From: Anaerospora hongkongensis
GTDB lineage: Bacteria > Bacillota > Negativicutes > Sporomusales > DSM-15969
Assembly: GCF_004339805.1 (NCBI RefSeq)
Contig: NZ_SLUI01000011.1
Location: forward strand, 31,803-95,802
DNA length: 64,000 nucleotides
Reading direction: 5' to 3'
Shown here piece after piece: positions 11,230 through 19,641 of this stretch. Positions within the stretch are counted from its first letter, which is position 1. Each line of letters begins with the position of its first letter. A model generated the notes under the pieces. That model was not told the DNA's origin. It saw only the letters and a program-made list of their open reading frames with translations, and made no database searches. Both the position numbers and the translations under genes were made by a program.

Positions 11230-11664
11230 GTGATAACAAAGGCATCGGCTAGTGAGTACAACAGGCTTATTGCAATATGGGAAAGCTCTGTACGGGCTAC
11301 ACATGACTTTATAACGGAAGAAGATATCCAATTCTATAAACCACTAATTTTAGAGGTGTATTTTCGTGCTGTAGACTTATACTGCTACCAGGACGAGGAG
11401 CGTACCATTAATGGCTTTATCGGAGTCGCCGGCGACAAATTAGAAATGCTGTTTATTGATGCCGGTGAGCGCGGCAAAGGAATTGGCAAACAACTGGTAG
11501 CATTTGCTGTAAATGAACTGCAGGTTACAAAAGTCGATGTTAATGAAGAAAACGGACAAGCTGTTGATTTCTACAGACATATTGGCTTTCACACCACTGG
11601 GCGTTCAGAACTAGACGGGACAGGGAAAAACCATCCGCTTCTTTTCATGGAGTTAGCGAAGTAA
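11230..11664 (+). CDS. GNAT family N-acetyltransferase
   Basis: A 144-residue GNAT acetyltransferase. The acetyl-CoA binding signature is LFIDAGERGKGIGKQLVAFA (Q/RxxGxG/A type), followed by VDVNEENGQAVDFYRHIGF, the usual strand 5-helix 4 region. The overall pattern is close to small YjaB-like enzymes. The substrate is unknown. The start is GTG after GAAGGGG. It may be a read-through partner of the OPT transporter gene 76 bp upstream; a strong terminator follows. Confidence 0.82.
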   Translation: MITKASASEYNRLIAIWESSVRATHDFITEEDIQFYKPLILEVYFRAVDLYCYQDEERTINGFIGVAGDKLEMLFIDAGERGKGIGKQLVAFAVNELQVTKVDVNEENGQAVDFYRHIGFHTTGRSELDGTGKNHPLLFMELAK

Positions 11665-11715
11665 CTGCAAGCTTGAATTTGCAAGTATAGTTCTTGAAAA
11701 AAAGAATAATGCAAC

Positions 11716-11762
11716 AAAGGTCCTAATTCCTGTGAAAGGGAATAGGACCTTTTTCCTTTTTG
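11716..11762 (+). terminator. Rho-independent terminator after the GNAT gene
   Basis: AAAGGTCCTAATTCC pairs with GGGAATAGGACCTTT (one mismatch region) and is followed by a T-rich run. Confidence 0.85.
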
Positions 11763-11965
11763 TCAAGAAATAAATAGGTCAAAAAGTATAAAAAAATCTT
11801 GATATTTATTTATTAATCTTTACTTGTGAGGAATAATCGTTCGTATTACTATTAATATACATATAAACCACCAAGTAGCGAGTAATAGGTTTTGATAGAA
11901 AATACCAAGATGTATGCAAAACTCTATGCATCCAACTTGAAATCGTTCGTTGAAAGGAGGAGCGC

Positions 11966-12184
11966 GTGTTTAGAAACAGCCCAAAAAACAAATGCCAGTG
12001 CGGCAGCTTGAGGTTTGAAAACGTAGATATCACCCCGGTCAACAGTCCTGAAAAAAAACGCTATTTCACACGATGCAGAAAATGCGGACTGGTTGTACGA
12101 TCGCATCAAAGCAATAGGATTCCTGCTGTTTTACAAGCATTGAAGCTTGTATGCGAAAGGGTAAAAAGCAAAACAAGCATTTGA
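11966..12184 (+). CDS. Small zinc-ribbon protein
   Basis: A 72-residue basic protein. Four cysteines in two pairs (CQC near residue 10 and CRKC near residue 38) suggest a treble-clef or zinc-ribbon fold. The C-terminal third is helical and basic. No family name can be given. The GTG start is preceded by a strong AAAGGAGG, and a terminator follows immediately, which supports a real monocistronic gene. Function is unknown; nucleic-acid binding is plausible from fold and charge only. Confidence 0.65.
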   Translation: MFRNSPKNKCQCGSLRFENVDITPVNSPEKKRYFTRCRKCGLVVRSHQSNRIPAVLQALKLVCERVKSKTSI

Positions 12185-12191
12185 CGGCAAT

Positions 12192-12232
12192 TCCTGTCAA
12201 GTTCCTAAGTGAATTTGACAGGAGTTTTTTTA
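12192..12232 (+). terminator. Rho-independent terminator after the zinc-ribbon gene
   Basis: TCCTGTCAAGTTC pairs with GAATTTGACAGGA and is followed by seven T residues. Confidence 0.88.
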
Positions 12233-12342
12233 TTGTAATTCTGTGCTGGTGAGTATAGTTAGGCAGAGGGGTGGAAAAAACTATCTAAAGTTGTCCTGTA
12301 GTTATTGCTGGTATTTTATTTGTAAAATTTTCAAAATAAGTA

Positions 12343-12396
12343 TTGACCTTTAGTAAAATTTATAAGATAATATAAATCAAATGATAATAATTATTG
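12343..12396 (+). promoter_or_regulatory. ahpCF promoter with PerR/Fur-like operator
   Basis: TTGACC (12343-12348), a 17-bp spacer and GATAAT (12366-12371) form a good vegetative promoter. Just downstream, over the expected transcription start, lies TGATAATAATTATTG (12382-12396). It matches 13 of 15 positions of the 7-1-7 Fur/PerR-type box TGATAATNATTATCA. The location fits repression. PerR is the more likely regulator for ahpCF, but the bases do not distinguish PerR from Fur. Confidence 0.65.
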
Positions 12397-12461
12397 CTTA
12401 GTTAGTTTTTTGCTTAAGCAATAGTTACAAAAATAAAATTTATAAACGGAGGTAATGTATT

Positions 12462-13025
12462 ATGTCATTAATTGGAACTGAGGTAAAACCCTTTCAGGCG
12501 CAGGCTTATCACAATGGGAAATTCGTTGAAGTTACAGAAGCCAATTTTAAAGGAAAATGGAGTGTAGTATGCTTCTATCCGGCAGATTTTACGTTCGTGT
12601 GCCCTACAGAGCTAGAGGATTTGCAAAATCAATATGATGCGTTAAAAGAGCTGGGAGTCGAAGTATATTCCGTTTCTACTGACACTCACTTTACTCATAA
12701 AGCATGGCATGACAGCTCAGAGACAATCAAGAAAATCACCTATGTTATGATTGGGGATCCTTCGCATACCTTATCAAGAAATTTTGAAGTGCTGATTGAA
12801 GCGCAAGGCCTTGCTGACCGTGGTACGTTTATCATTGATCCCGATGGTGTTGTTCAGGCGGTAGAAATCAATGCCGGCGGTATTGGCCGTGACGCGAGTA
12901 CATTACTTAACAAAATTAAAGCCGCTCAATATGTGCGGAAAAATCCTAACGAAGTTTGCCCTGCCAGATGGCGTGAAGGCTCTGCAACGCTGAAGCCAAA
13001 CCTGGATCTTGTCGGCAAAATTTAA
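12462..13025 (+). CDS. ahpC: Alkyl hydroperoxide reductase peroxidase subunit (2-Cys peroxiredoxin)
   Basis: A 187-residue typical 2-Cys peroxiredoxin that reduces peroxides in the cytoplasm. The peroxidatic Cys is in [13 protein letters not shown] and the resolving Cys in NEVCPARW near the C-terminus. Length and sequence match AhpC. The start is ATG after ACGGAGG. It is the first gene of an ahpCF operon behind a PerR/Fur-like operator; its partner reductase AhpF follows 12 bp downstream. Confidence 0.97.
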   Translation: MSLIGTEVKPFQAQAYHNGKFVEVTEANFKGKWSVVCFYPADFTFVCPTELEDLQNQYDALKELGVEVYSVSTDTHFTHKAWHDSSETIKKITYVMIGDPSHTLSRNFEVLIEAQGLADRGTFIIDPDGVVQAVEINAGGIGRDASTLLNKIKAAQYVRKNPNEVCPARWREGSATLKPNLDLVGKI

Positions 13026-13037
13026 GAGGTGGTTTCT

Positions 13038-14567
13038 ATGTTGCTAGATGGAGATATAAAAGCACAATTATCTCAATATCTGCAATTGATGGAAGGCAGT
13101 GTGCTGATTAAAGTCAGCGCAGGCAGCGACAGTGTATCTAGTGACATGATTGCTCTGGTAGATGAGATTGCTTCGATGACTTCTCTAATTACAACCGAGA
13201 GAACAAAGCTGCCAAGAACGCCTAGTTTTAGCATTCAGCGTGCAGGAGAAGATAATGGCATAACCTTTGCCGGGATTCCTCTAGGGCATGAGTTTAACTC
13301 GCTGGTGCTGGCCTTGCTGCAAGTCAGCGGCCGGGCACCAAAGGTCGAACCAAAAATAATCGAGCAAATTAGGGCGGTTAAAGGCAGCTATCAATTTGAA
13401 TCTTATATCAGCCTGTCTTGCCATAATTGTCCGGAGGTTGTCCAGGCACTGAATCTGATGAGTGTTCTTAATCCGGCCATCACGCATACGATGGTGGACG
13501 GTGCTGTATTTCAGGAAGAGGTCCAGGCTAAGAATATTATGGCTGTGCCTGTGGTTTACCTGAATGGTGAGTTTTTCAGCAGCGGTCGCATGAGCGTGGA
13601 GGAAATACTGGCCAAGATCAGTGACAGCTCTGATATAAGCGAGTTTGAAGGAAAAGACCCGTTTGATATTCTGGTTGTAGGCAGCGGACCGGCAGGAGCC
13701 AGTGCAGCTATTTATGCAGCGAGAAAAGGCATTCGAACAGGCATGGTTGCTGAAAGGTTTGGCGGCCAGGTTAAAGAGACGCTGGGAATTGAAAACTTTA
13801 TCAGTATGAAATATACTGAGGGGCCCAAACTGGCAGAAAATCTGGAAGAACATGTGAAAGAATACCAGATTGATGTAATGAAACTGCAGCGTGCCAAGAG
13901 CTTGACCAAGAAAGAACTTGTGGAAGTTGAGCTGGAAAATGGCGCTGTCTTAAAGAGTAAAGCGGTAATTCTTTCGACGGGGGCCCGCTGGCGCAGCATT
14001 GGCGTGCCAGGGGAAGCTGAGTTCAAGAACAGAGGGATTGCCTACTGCCCGCATTGTGACGGTCCTTTGTTTAAAGGCAAGCGGGTAGCAGTCATTGGCG
14101 GCGGCAATTCCGGTGTTGAAGCGGCAATCGATCTGGCTGGTATTGCGGAGCATGTGACTGTACTGGAGTTTATGCCTGAATTAAAAGCGGATACTGTGCT
14201 GCAGAAGCGCTTGTACAGTTTGCCTAATGCAACCGTTTTAACAAATGTTAAAACTACCGAGATTACTGGTGATGAAAAGGTAAATGGCCTGTCTTATATG
14301 GAGTGTGGTACTGAGGAGATTCACCATCTCGAACTGGAGGGTGTATTTATCCTGATCGGCCTTGTTCCCAATACCGAGTGGTTGAATGGTACAGTAGAGC
14401 GCAACCGGTTTGGTGAAATTATTGTCGACAGCCATGGTGCAACAAATGTGCCGGGAGTATTTGCTGCCGGGGACTGCACAAATAGTCCGTATAAGCAGAT
14501 TATTATTGCCATGGGTTCCGGTGCGAATGCAGCATTGGGTGCATTTGACTACCTAATCCGTAATTGA
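13038..14567 (+). CDS. ahpF: Alkyl hydroperoxide reductase subunit F (flavoprotein disulfide reductase)
   Basis: A 509-residue NAD(P)H-dependent flavoprotein that re-reduces AhpC. The N-terminal tandem thioredoxin-fold domain has the redox pair CHNC. The thioredoxin-reductase-like part has the FAD motif [19 protein letters not shown], the redox-active CPHC, the nucleotide-binding [11 protein letters not shown], and the final FAD motif [10 protein letters not shown]. The ATG at 13038 is preferred over a GTG three codons upstream because the Shine-Dalgarno AGAGGTGG overlaps that GTG. Strong terminator downstream. Confidence 0.96.
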   Translation: MLLDGDIKAQLSQYLQLMEGSVLIKVSAGSDSVSSDMIALVDEIASMTSLITTERTKLPRTPSFSIQRAGEDNGITFAGIPLGHEFNSLVLALLQVSGRAPKVEPKIIEQIRAVKGSYQFESYISLSCHNCPEVVQALNLMSVLNPAITHTMVDGAVFQEEVQAKNIMAVPVVYLNGEFFSSGRMSVEEILAKISDSSDISEFEGKDPFDILVVGSGPAGASAAIYAARKGIRTGMVAERFGGQVKETLGIENFISMKYTEGPKLAENLEEHVKEYQIDVMKLQRAKSLTKKELVEVELENGAVLKSKAVILSTGARWRSIGVPGEAEFKNRGIAYCPHCDGPLFKGKRVAVIGGGNSGVEAAIDLAGIAEHVTVLEFMPELKADTVLQKRLYSLPNATVLTNVKTTEITGDEKVNGLSYMECGTEEIHHLELEGVFILIGLVPNTEWLNGTVERNRFGEIIVDSHGATNVPGVFAAGDCTNSPYKQIIIAMGSGANAALGAFDYLIRN

Positions 14568-14572
14568 TTTTG

Positions 14573-14610
14573 AAGACGCAGAGGATACTAATTCCTTTGC
14601 GTCTTTTTTT
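14573..14610 (+). terminator. Rho-independent terminator of ahpCF
   Basis: AGACGCAGAGGA pairs with TCCTTTGCGTCT and is followed by a run of eight T residues. Confidence 0.88.
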
Positions 14611-14634
14611 TGAACTGCAAATAGAAATGTAAAA

Positions 14635-14669
14635 AAATCCCCTGTTGTAGAAAATACAACAAGGGATTT
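14635..14669 (-). terminator. Terminator of the autotransporter operon
   Basis: Read on the minus strand, AAATCCCTTGTTGT pairs with ACAACAGGGGATTT and is followed by T residues. It lies 23 bp past the autotransporter stop codon. Confidence 0.85.
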
Positions 14670-14691
14670 GAGAATTAATAGTTTCGTTGGG

Positions 14692-17307
14692 TTAGAAGCT
14701 TCTGCGGAACCCGGCGTTCAGGAGCCAGGGGGTCCTGACCTTATCACCGGTAGTCTTGCTGGCTTCAAAATAGCCGCTGGTATTATCGTTAAATGCCGTT
14801 GTTATACCTAGGGCGAATTCCATATAAGTTTCCTTGAGATCTTCTCGCATGGTAACCGGGGGATTACCGCCGCTGGACATGGTGACATCGGAGTGAGCGT
14901 TAAACTCGCGGAGCAGGGAGGCTTGCAGATAAAAGCTGTTTTGCTTAACCGTCTTACCAACCATGACACCGAGACGGCCAATCACGCTGTTTAAGCCGCC
15001 TTGACTTACCGAGGTACCGTCAGAGGCGGTAAAGTCTGCGCTGGTAATCCGGTTAAAGGTGATTTCTGCCTGAGGCTCCAGATACCATTGATTATTGAGT
15101 GGTTTACGAAGGCCATATTCGGCAGACAGGCTGGTGCCCCAGTTGTTGTAACTCGCATCTACCCGGGTATTGTCAGCGTTTTCCAGGTAGCTGGTGAAGC
15201 TGTTTCTGAGGCGGCCTTGTTTTAGAATAAGGTCAAGAAAGTGGCCTTTATTGCCAAACCAACTGCTGTAGGCGCCAAGCGAGATGCTGCTGGCATCGCC
15301 AGTGCCGCGCTCCATGGTGGCATCAGCGTTTAGGTAACCCAGTGTGTAACCGGTAAAGCGTGTGCCGCTGTCAGAGGTATGCTTGGTATCATGACCGCCT
15401 TGGAGGGCGGTGTATTTTTGGGTAGTGTGCCTGCCATTACTACTGTTCGATTCCTGCTCGCCACTGTATATGCGGGCCCAGTCGCCGGTTTGGCCGGACC
15501 CTGTGCGCAGATCACCCATGCGCCGGATGAGATGGTTATTCTCATCGCGCCAGAGAGTGAGGGTATTGGCAACCGCATCATGGGCGGTGTACATCGTTTC
15601 ACTGGCGCCGCCGCTGGATAAGCCGGTAATATACCATTCGACATGATCTTCACGTACGGACTGGATTGAGAAATCTTCGGCACCATTATCGCCGCTGCTG
15701 ACTAAAACAGAAGATAGGATGGGAGTGTAACGGTAGGCACCAGAATCGGTGGCAACACCAGTAAAGGTGGTAGCCTCATCCGTTACAGTAGCAAAGCGGG
15801 CCGAACCGGAGATGGTAGATCCCTGTCCGAAGTTGGGATCATAGTTAACCTTTACTGTATTTGTAGTAGAACCGCCCTCAATGGTAATATGATCAGATTG
15901 GTTATTGGCAAGATCGGTATTGATGACAAAGTTGGCTGATCCCTGTGGATTAGACAGAGTAATGTTGTTGCCGATAGTTCCTGTTGTGGCTAACCGGATA
16001 GTACCGCCATTAATTTGCATATCGTATAACCATGCATTACCCTCACTGCGGAGAGCCACGGTGCCGCCAGAACCCACTATATTAGAGTCCGCTTCGGCAT
16101 TATTCTCTAAATATTGAATCCCGCCGTTGTTAATAGTTGTTGATGTTACATTACCAAACTGAGTTACGATTTGTACTCCGCCTTGGTTGATAATCGACTG
16201 GCTGGCAGTGCCGCCTGAGTTTATGATTTGAGTACCGCCACTGTTAATGGTTGTCGAGGCAGCATTACCCGCCCAGTTTACATCTTGTGCACCGCCACTG
16301 TTAATCGTCGTCGATGTCGCCCTGCCATAGTAGTTCACATATTGTTTCCCACTATTGTTAATGGCGGTTGAACTTGCACTCCCATCAGCGTTTACGGCTT
16401 GTACGCCACCACTTTGAATAGTGGTGGAAGTTGCAGAGCCAAAGCCTATTATGCTCTGCGTACCACCATTTAGAATATCTGTAGAGACGGCTAGACCTCC
16501 GCTTACCTTCTGCAGGCCACCGCTGTTGATAGTTGTCGAAGTCGCCGTACCGCTGCTTTGTACATTCTGAATGCCACCACTGTTTATAGTTGTTATATTT
16601 CCATTGCCTCCGGTATTAATTTCTTGCGTACCACCGTTGTTAATGATTGTCAAAGTCGTGCTGCCTTCGGAGTCTACAATCTGTGTACCGCCGTTGCCAA
16701 TGGTTGTCGAGGTAGCAGAGCCAAAGCTGTATATCTCCTGCACTCCGCCGTTTAGAATGCTTGTAGAGGTTGCTAAACCATTGCTTACTGCTTGTATTGC
16801 GCCGCTATGAATGACTGTTGAACTTGCAGTTGACGAGGAGCCAACGAATTGATAGCTACCAGATTCAAGTGATGTAGATATTGCCGTGCCGCCAGAGAGA
16901 AACTGACCGGCGCTGTTAATCGTTGTAGATGTGGCTGTACCGCCGCTATATATTGCTTGCCGTCCAGAATTTGTAATTGTAGTGGATATTGCTGTGCCAC
17001 CGCTATAGATTTCCTGATAATCTGTGTTGGTTAGTGTTTCCTCGTTCACGCTCATACCTGAGGTAACTTCACGAGTGTAGGCATAAGCTGTGCTGAAGAA
17101 TAGCTTATCCAGAATCTGGCCGCCATTAGGCAGTTGGGAATATAAGTCCTCTTGGATGAATTGACGCTGGAACGGAGTGTCCTCCGCCGTGATGGCAGCC
17201 AAAGGCAGCGTTAAGGGGGCAATACTGTTAAACCCGTTTACGGCCGCCATCAGAATGGAAAGGGTCTGCTGGGCGGTGAGCTTGTTTTTTTTCTTGCTGT
17301 TTACCAT
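14692..17307 (-). CDS. AIDA-type autotransporter with strand-loop-strand repeats
   Basis: An 871-residue type Va autotransporter. Residues ~1-75 form a long N-terminal region (basic KKKNK, a weak hydrophobic core, FFSTAYAYT) that could be an extended signal peptide. About 17 repeats of ~19 residues follow, with pattern ATSTTINSGGxQxVxxxGx. These are the AIDA/TibA strand-loop-strand repeats whose serines accept heptose. The last ~280 residues are an outer-membrane beta-barrel ending in NAGFRRSF, with the terminal Phe typical of Bam substrates. The TibC-like heptosyltransferase gene lies directly upstream and overlaps by 80 bp. Adhesion or autoaggregation is the likely role. The start is ATG after AAGGAGGAG. 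Confidence 0.9.
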   Translation of the reverse strand: MVNSKKKNKLTAQQTLSILMAAVNGFNSIAPLTLPLAAITAEDTPFQRQFIQEDLYSQLPNGGQILDKLFFSTAYAYTREVTSGMSVNEETLTNTDYQEIYSGGTAISTTITNSGRQAIYSGGTATSTTINSAGQFLSGGTAISTSLESGSYQFVGSSSTASSTVIHSGAIQAVSNGLATSTSILNGGVQEIYSFGSATSTTIGNGGTQIVDSEGSTTLTIINNGGTQEINTGGNGNITTINSGGIQNVQSSGTATSTTINSGGLQKVSGGLAVSTDILNGGTQSIIGFGSATSTTIQSGGVQAVNADGSASSTAINNSGKQYVNYYGRATSTTINSGGAQDVNWAGNAASTTINSGGTQIINSGGTASQSIINQGGVQIVTQFGNVTSTTINNGGIQYLENNAEADSNIVGSGGTVALRSEGNAWLYDMQINGGTIRLATTGTIGNNITLSNPQGSANFVINTDLANNQSDHITIEGGSTTNTVKVNYDPNFGQGSTISGSARFATVTDEATTFTGVATDSGAYRYTPILSSVLVSSGDNGAEDFSIQSVREDHVEWYITGLSSGGASETMYTAHDAVANTLTLWRDENNHLIRRMGDLRTGSGQTGDWARIYSGEQESNSSNGRHTTQKYTALQGGHDTKHTSDSGTRFTGYTLGYLNADATMERGTGDASSISLGAYSSWFGNKGHFLDLILKQGRLRNSFTSYLENADNTRVDASYNNWGTSLSAEYGLRKPLNNQWYLEPQAEITFNRITSADFTASDGTSVSQGGLNSVIGRLGVMVGKTVKQNSFYLQASLLREFNAHSDVTMSSGGNPPVTMREDLKETYMEFALGITTAFNDNTSGYFEASKTTGDKVRTPWLLNAGFRRSF

Positions 17308-18556
17308 AATTAGAACTCCTCCTTAATTGTGGGGTTAATTGGTAATCAACCATCAGGCGATCAATCATGGCATTGACTTGTCCTGAGGTGATGAGACGCG
17401 TGCATTCAAATTGTCTATCAGTGTTTTGATGGCGCGGGCACCAGGCGAAGTCGTGATGAACAAATTCGAGGCTGCTGTCACTGAAACAGCCGTTACAGGT
17501 ATGATAATTAATGACACGGTAGGGTGTATAAAACTCCATGTTAGGCAAACTAAAGCCGCTGATTAGCACAACCGGCTTGCCGATGCCCCAGGCCAGCCAG
17601 GAGAGGCCGCTTGACAAGCCCACAAAGAAATCGGCATGGTGCAAGAGACTTGCCCGTTGCGTGAGCGGCAATGGGCCGGTAAAGTCTTCTGCTCCGTAAG
17701 GAATGGTATTCCAGCGGCTGCCACTGCCATGGCAGATTTCTTTATCAATACACAGGACTCGGTAGCCTTTCTCCTTAAGATGTTTAATGGTGTTGAGCCA
17801 GCCTGTCGGATTGTTCCAGTATTTTGCCTGTGTTGTTGCTTGAGCGGCAATGCAGACATACGGCTCTGGAATGAGCCGCGTTGTATCAGGTGGAACAATC
17901 TGTGGACGAACTTCTTCTGGTTTAAGGCCCAGCAGATAGGGAATGGTTCGCTGCAGCCCGACAACCCGCCAGTCGACGGGTTGATGGATTCGGTCATCAC
18001 AGGGGAAAAAAATTCCCATGTAATAGGAAGCATATATTTCGCCAGGTCGTTCTTCAGGACCGATGAAATGGAGATCGGGATAAGCGGGCTTAAACAACTC
18101 AGCAATTTCAGGCGCCATGGCGCAATAAACTTCGCAGCCATGTTTATATTTAAACTCCTGAGCATAAGGAAACCAGGCGATGATATCACCAAGCGTGCCG
18201 ACAGGGAATTTTATGAGAACCTTTTTCCGGGCGGCATTATAGTCATGGCTAAGCATGAGCTTGTTGTCGCGGTAAACCTCCAGACGAAAATTAATGAAAA
18301 ACTTTTTCGTGCTGGTGACAAGCACATCGGAGGCCGGAGCATCATAAAGCGTAAGACAGGCATCTTTATCAATTATTTTAACGCGCCAGCTGCCGGCAGG
18401 GACCTTGATGCGCGCGCCGTAATTAAAATCAAATGCGAGTCCTTCAATATCCGTTTTGCAGGTTAGTTCGCCAGCGTTAAAATTCATATATGGCGGCTTT
18501 TCAGGAAGGGCTGGAGCTGATACTGGGAGCTGGTTTGAAGCTTGCAGCTGATTCAT
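17228..18556 (-). CDS. Autotransporter heptosyltransferase (TibC/AAH-like, GT9 fold)
   Basis: A ~442-residue glycosyltransferase that should transfer heptose from ADP-heptose onto serines of strand-loop-strand autotransporters in the cytoplasm. It has an N-terminal beta domain, VLIKFPVGTLGDIIAWFPYAQEF at the GT9 donor-fold start, and GLSSGLSWLAWGIGKPVVLISGF late. A cluster CNGC-x15-C-x11-C matches the four-Cys iron site described for TibC, although the last spacing is shorter than I recall for TibC. The start is ATG after AAAGGA. The last ~35 residues read through the next gene's Shine-Dalgarno and first 80 bp in another frame, so the natural C-terminus may have been lost. Confidence 0.88.
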   Translation of the reverse strand: MNQLQASNQLPVSAPALPEKPPYMNFNAGELTCKTDIEGLAFDFNYGARIKVPAGSWRVKIIDKDACLTLYDAPASDVLVTSTKKFFINFRLEVYRDNKLMLSHDYNAARKKVLIKFPVGTLGDIIAWFPYAQEFKYKHGCEVYCAMAPEIAELFKPAYPDLHFIGPEERPGEIYASYYMGIFFPCDDRIHQPVDWRVVGLQRTIPYLLGLKPEEVRPQIVPPDTTRLIPEPYVCIAAQATTQAKYWNNPTGWLNTIKHLKEKGYRVLCIDKEICHGSGSRWNTIPYGAEDFTGPLPLTQRASLLHHADFFVGLSSGLSWLAWGIGKPVVLISGFSLPNMEFYTPYRVINYHTCNGCFSDSSLEFVHHDFAWCPRHQNTDRQFECTRLITSGQVNAMIDRLMVDYQLTPQLRRSSNYGKQQEKKQAHRPADPFHSDGGRKRV

Positions 18557-18659
18557 AATTTGTCGTCCTTTCATGGCGGTACCTATTTCTCCACTCTTAT
18601 CGTAATACGACTAATTATCCGTTACAACTAAAGATTGATAAGGAAATATTAAGGTGAAG

Positions 18660-18689
18660 TTTATAAATCTTTATAAATCTTTGTAAATG
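18660..18689. promoter_or_regulatory. Three 10-bp direct repeats, candidate response-regulator site
   Basis: TTTATAAATC, TTTATAAATC and TTTGTAAATG lie in tandem with exact 10-bp period. OmpR/PhoB-family regulators commonly bind such helically phased repeats. The array sits ~105 bp upstream of the heptosyltransferase start and ~205 bp upstream of the divergent OmpR-type regulator gene. The rest of the 18557-18894 gap shows no gene. Confidence 0.5.
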
Positions 18690-18894
18690 GAGTAATTTAC
18701 CTATTTTGTTCGTTGATCAAGATAATTTCGCCATAAAAGCCTCTGGATGGCAGTACCTTTGGGTTTATTACGGCGTAGGCACATCCTTGTATCATCTTCG
18801 GGAAACCAAGCTTCCAGCAGGAGTTTAGCGAAGTAAATGTCGAATTATCTGGAAAGGATTCTTTTAAAATATTTTGATTTTTAGGGGTGGCAAG

Positions 18895-19641
18895 ATGGCG
18901 GAGACGGTTATCTTAATTGTCGATGATGAGCTTGAGATATGTGAACTTGTCAGTATGTACCTATCAAAAGAAGGGTACCGTACACTGAGCGTGCATGATG
19001 GGGTTAGCGCAGTTCAGGCAGCCGTACAGTATCAGCCGGATTTAATCTTGCTGGATAATTTGCTGCCTGATTTAAATGGTGTAGAAGTTTGCGCACAGCT
19101 GCGTCAGCTCGTTGACGCTCCCATTCTCTTCATGAGTTGTAAAGGAGAAGAAAGTGATAAAGTGATTGCGCTGGGGATTGGCGGTGATGACTATCTTGTC
19201 AAGCCCTTTGGTCTCCGTGAAATGGTGGCACGGGTGAAGGCTCATCTGCGCCGGAGAAATAAAGTGGAAAAGGCTCATGAGATCCTGCAGTATGGCAGCT
19301 TGTGTATTGATATTACCAGCCGCTGTGTGTGGCACAACCGGCATCTTGTGAAACTATCGGGAACAGAGTTTGATATTCTTGTCCTGCTGGCGCGAAATCC
19401 GGGGATTATTTTCAGTGCTGAAGATATTTTCCGGAAGGTATGGTCGGTAGACGTCAATGAAGATGTGCGTACCGTTGTGGTTCATGTCAGCAATTTACGC
19501 AAAAAAATTGAAAATAACTCAACCCAGCCAACTTATATTCTGACGGCCTGGGGAACGGGCTATCAGTTTAACAGTGTTTGGGCGCAGCGGGGACTGGGAA
19601 GGACTCCGGCGGGAAAGCGAGAGCAGTTTGCAGTTACGTAA
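18895..19641 (+). CDS. OmpR/PhoB family response regulator
   Basis: A ~248-residue DNA-binding response regulator. The receiver domain has the acidic pair in IVDDE, the phospho-acceptor Asp in LILLDNLLPD, and the conserved Lys in LVKPFG. The winged-helix output domain follows (LSGTEFDILVLLARNPGIIFSAEDIFRKVW ... RTVVVHVSNLRKKIE). The start is ATG after AGGGGTGG; the frame extends seven codons upstream but that part contains the Shine-Dalgarno. It overlaps the histidine kinase gene by ~14 bp, so the pair is coupled. Its location suggests control of the divergent autotransporter operon. Confidence 0.92.
   Translation: MAETVILIVDDELEICELVSMYLSKEGYRTLSVHDGVSAVQAAVQYQPDLILLDNLLPDLNGVEVCAQLRQLVDAPILFMSCKGEESDKVIALGIGGDDYLVKPFGLREMVARVKAHLRRRNKVEKAHEILQYGSLCIDITSRCVWHNRHLVKLSGTEFDILVLLARNPGIIFSAEDIFRKVWSVDVNEDVRTVVVHVSNLRKKIENNSTQPTYILTAWGTGYQFNSVWAQRGLGRTPAGKREQFAVT

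Noticed and set aside
13281..13853. 190-residue minus-strand ORF inside ahpF
   Set aside because: A shadow of ahpF, with no family resemblance and no start signal.
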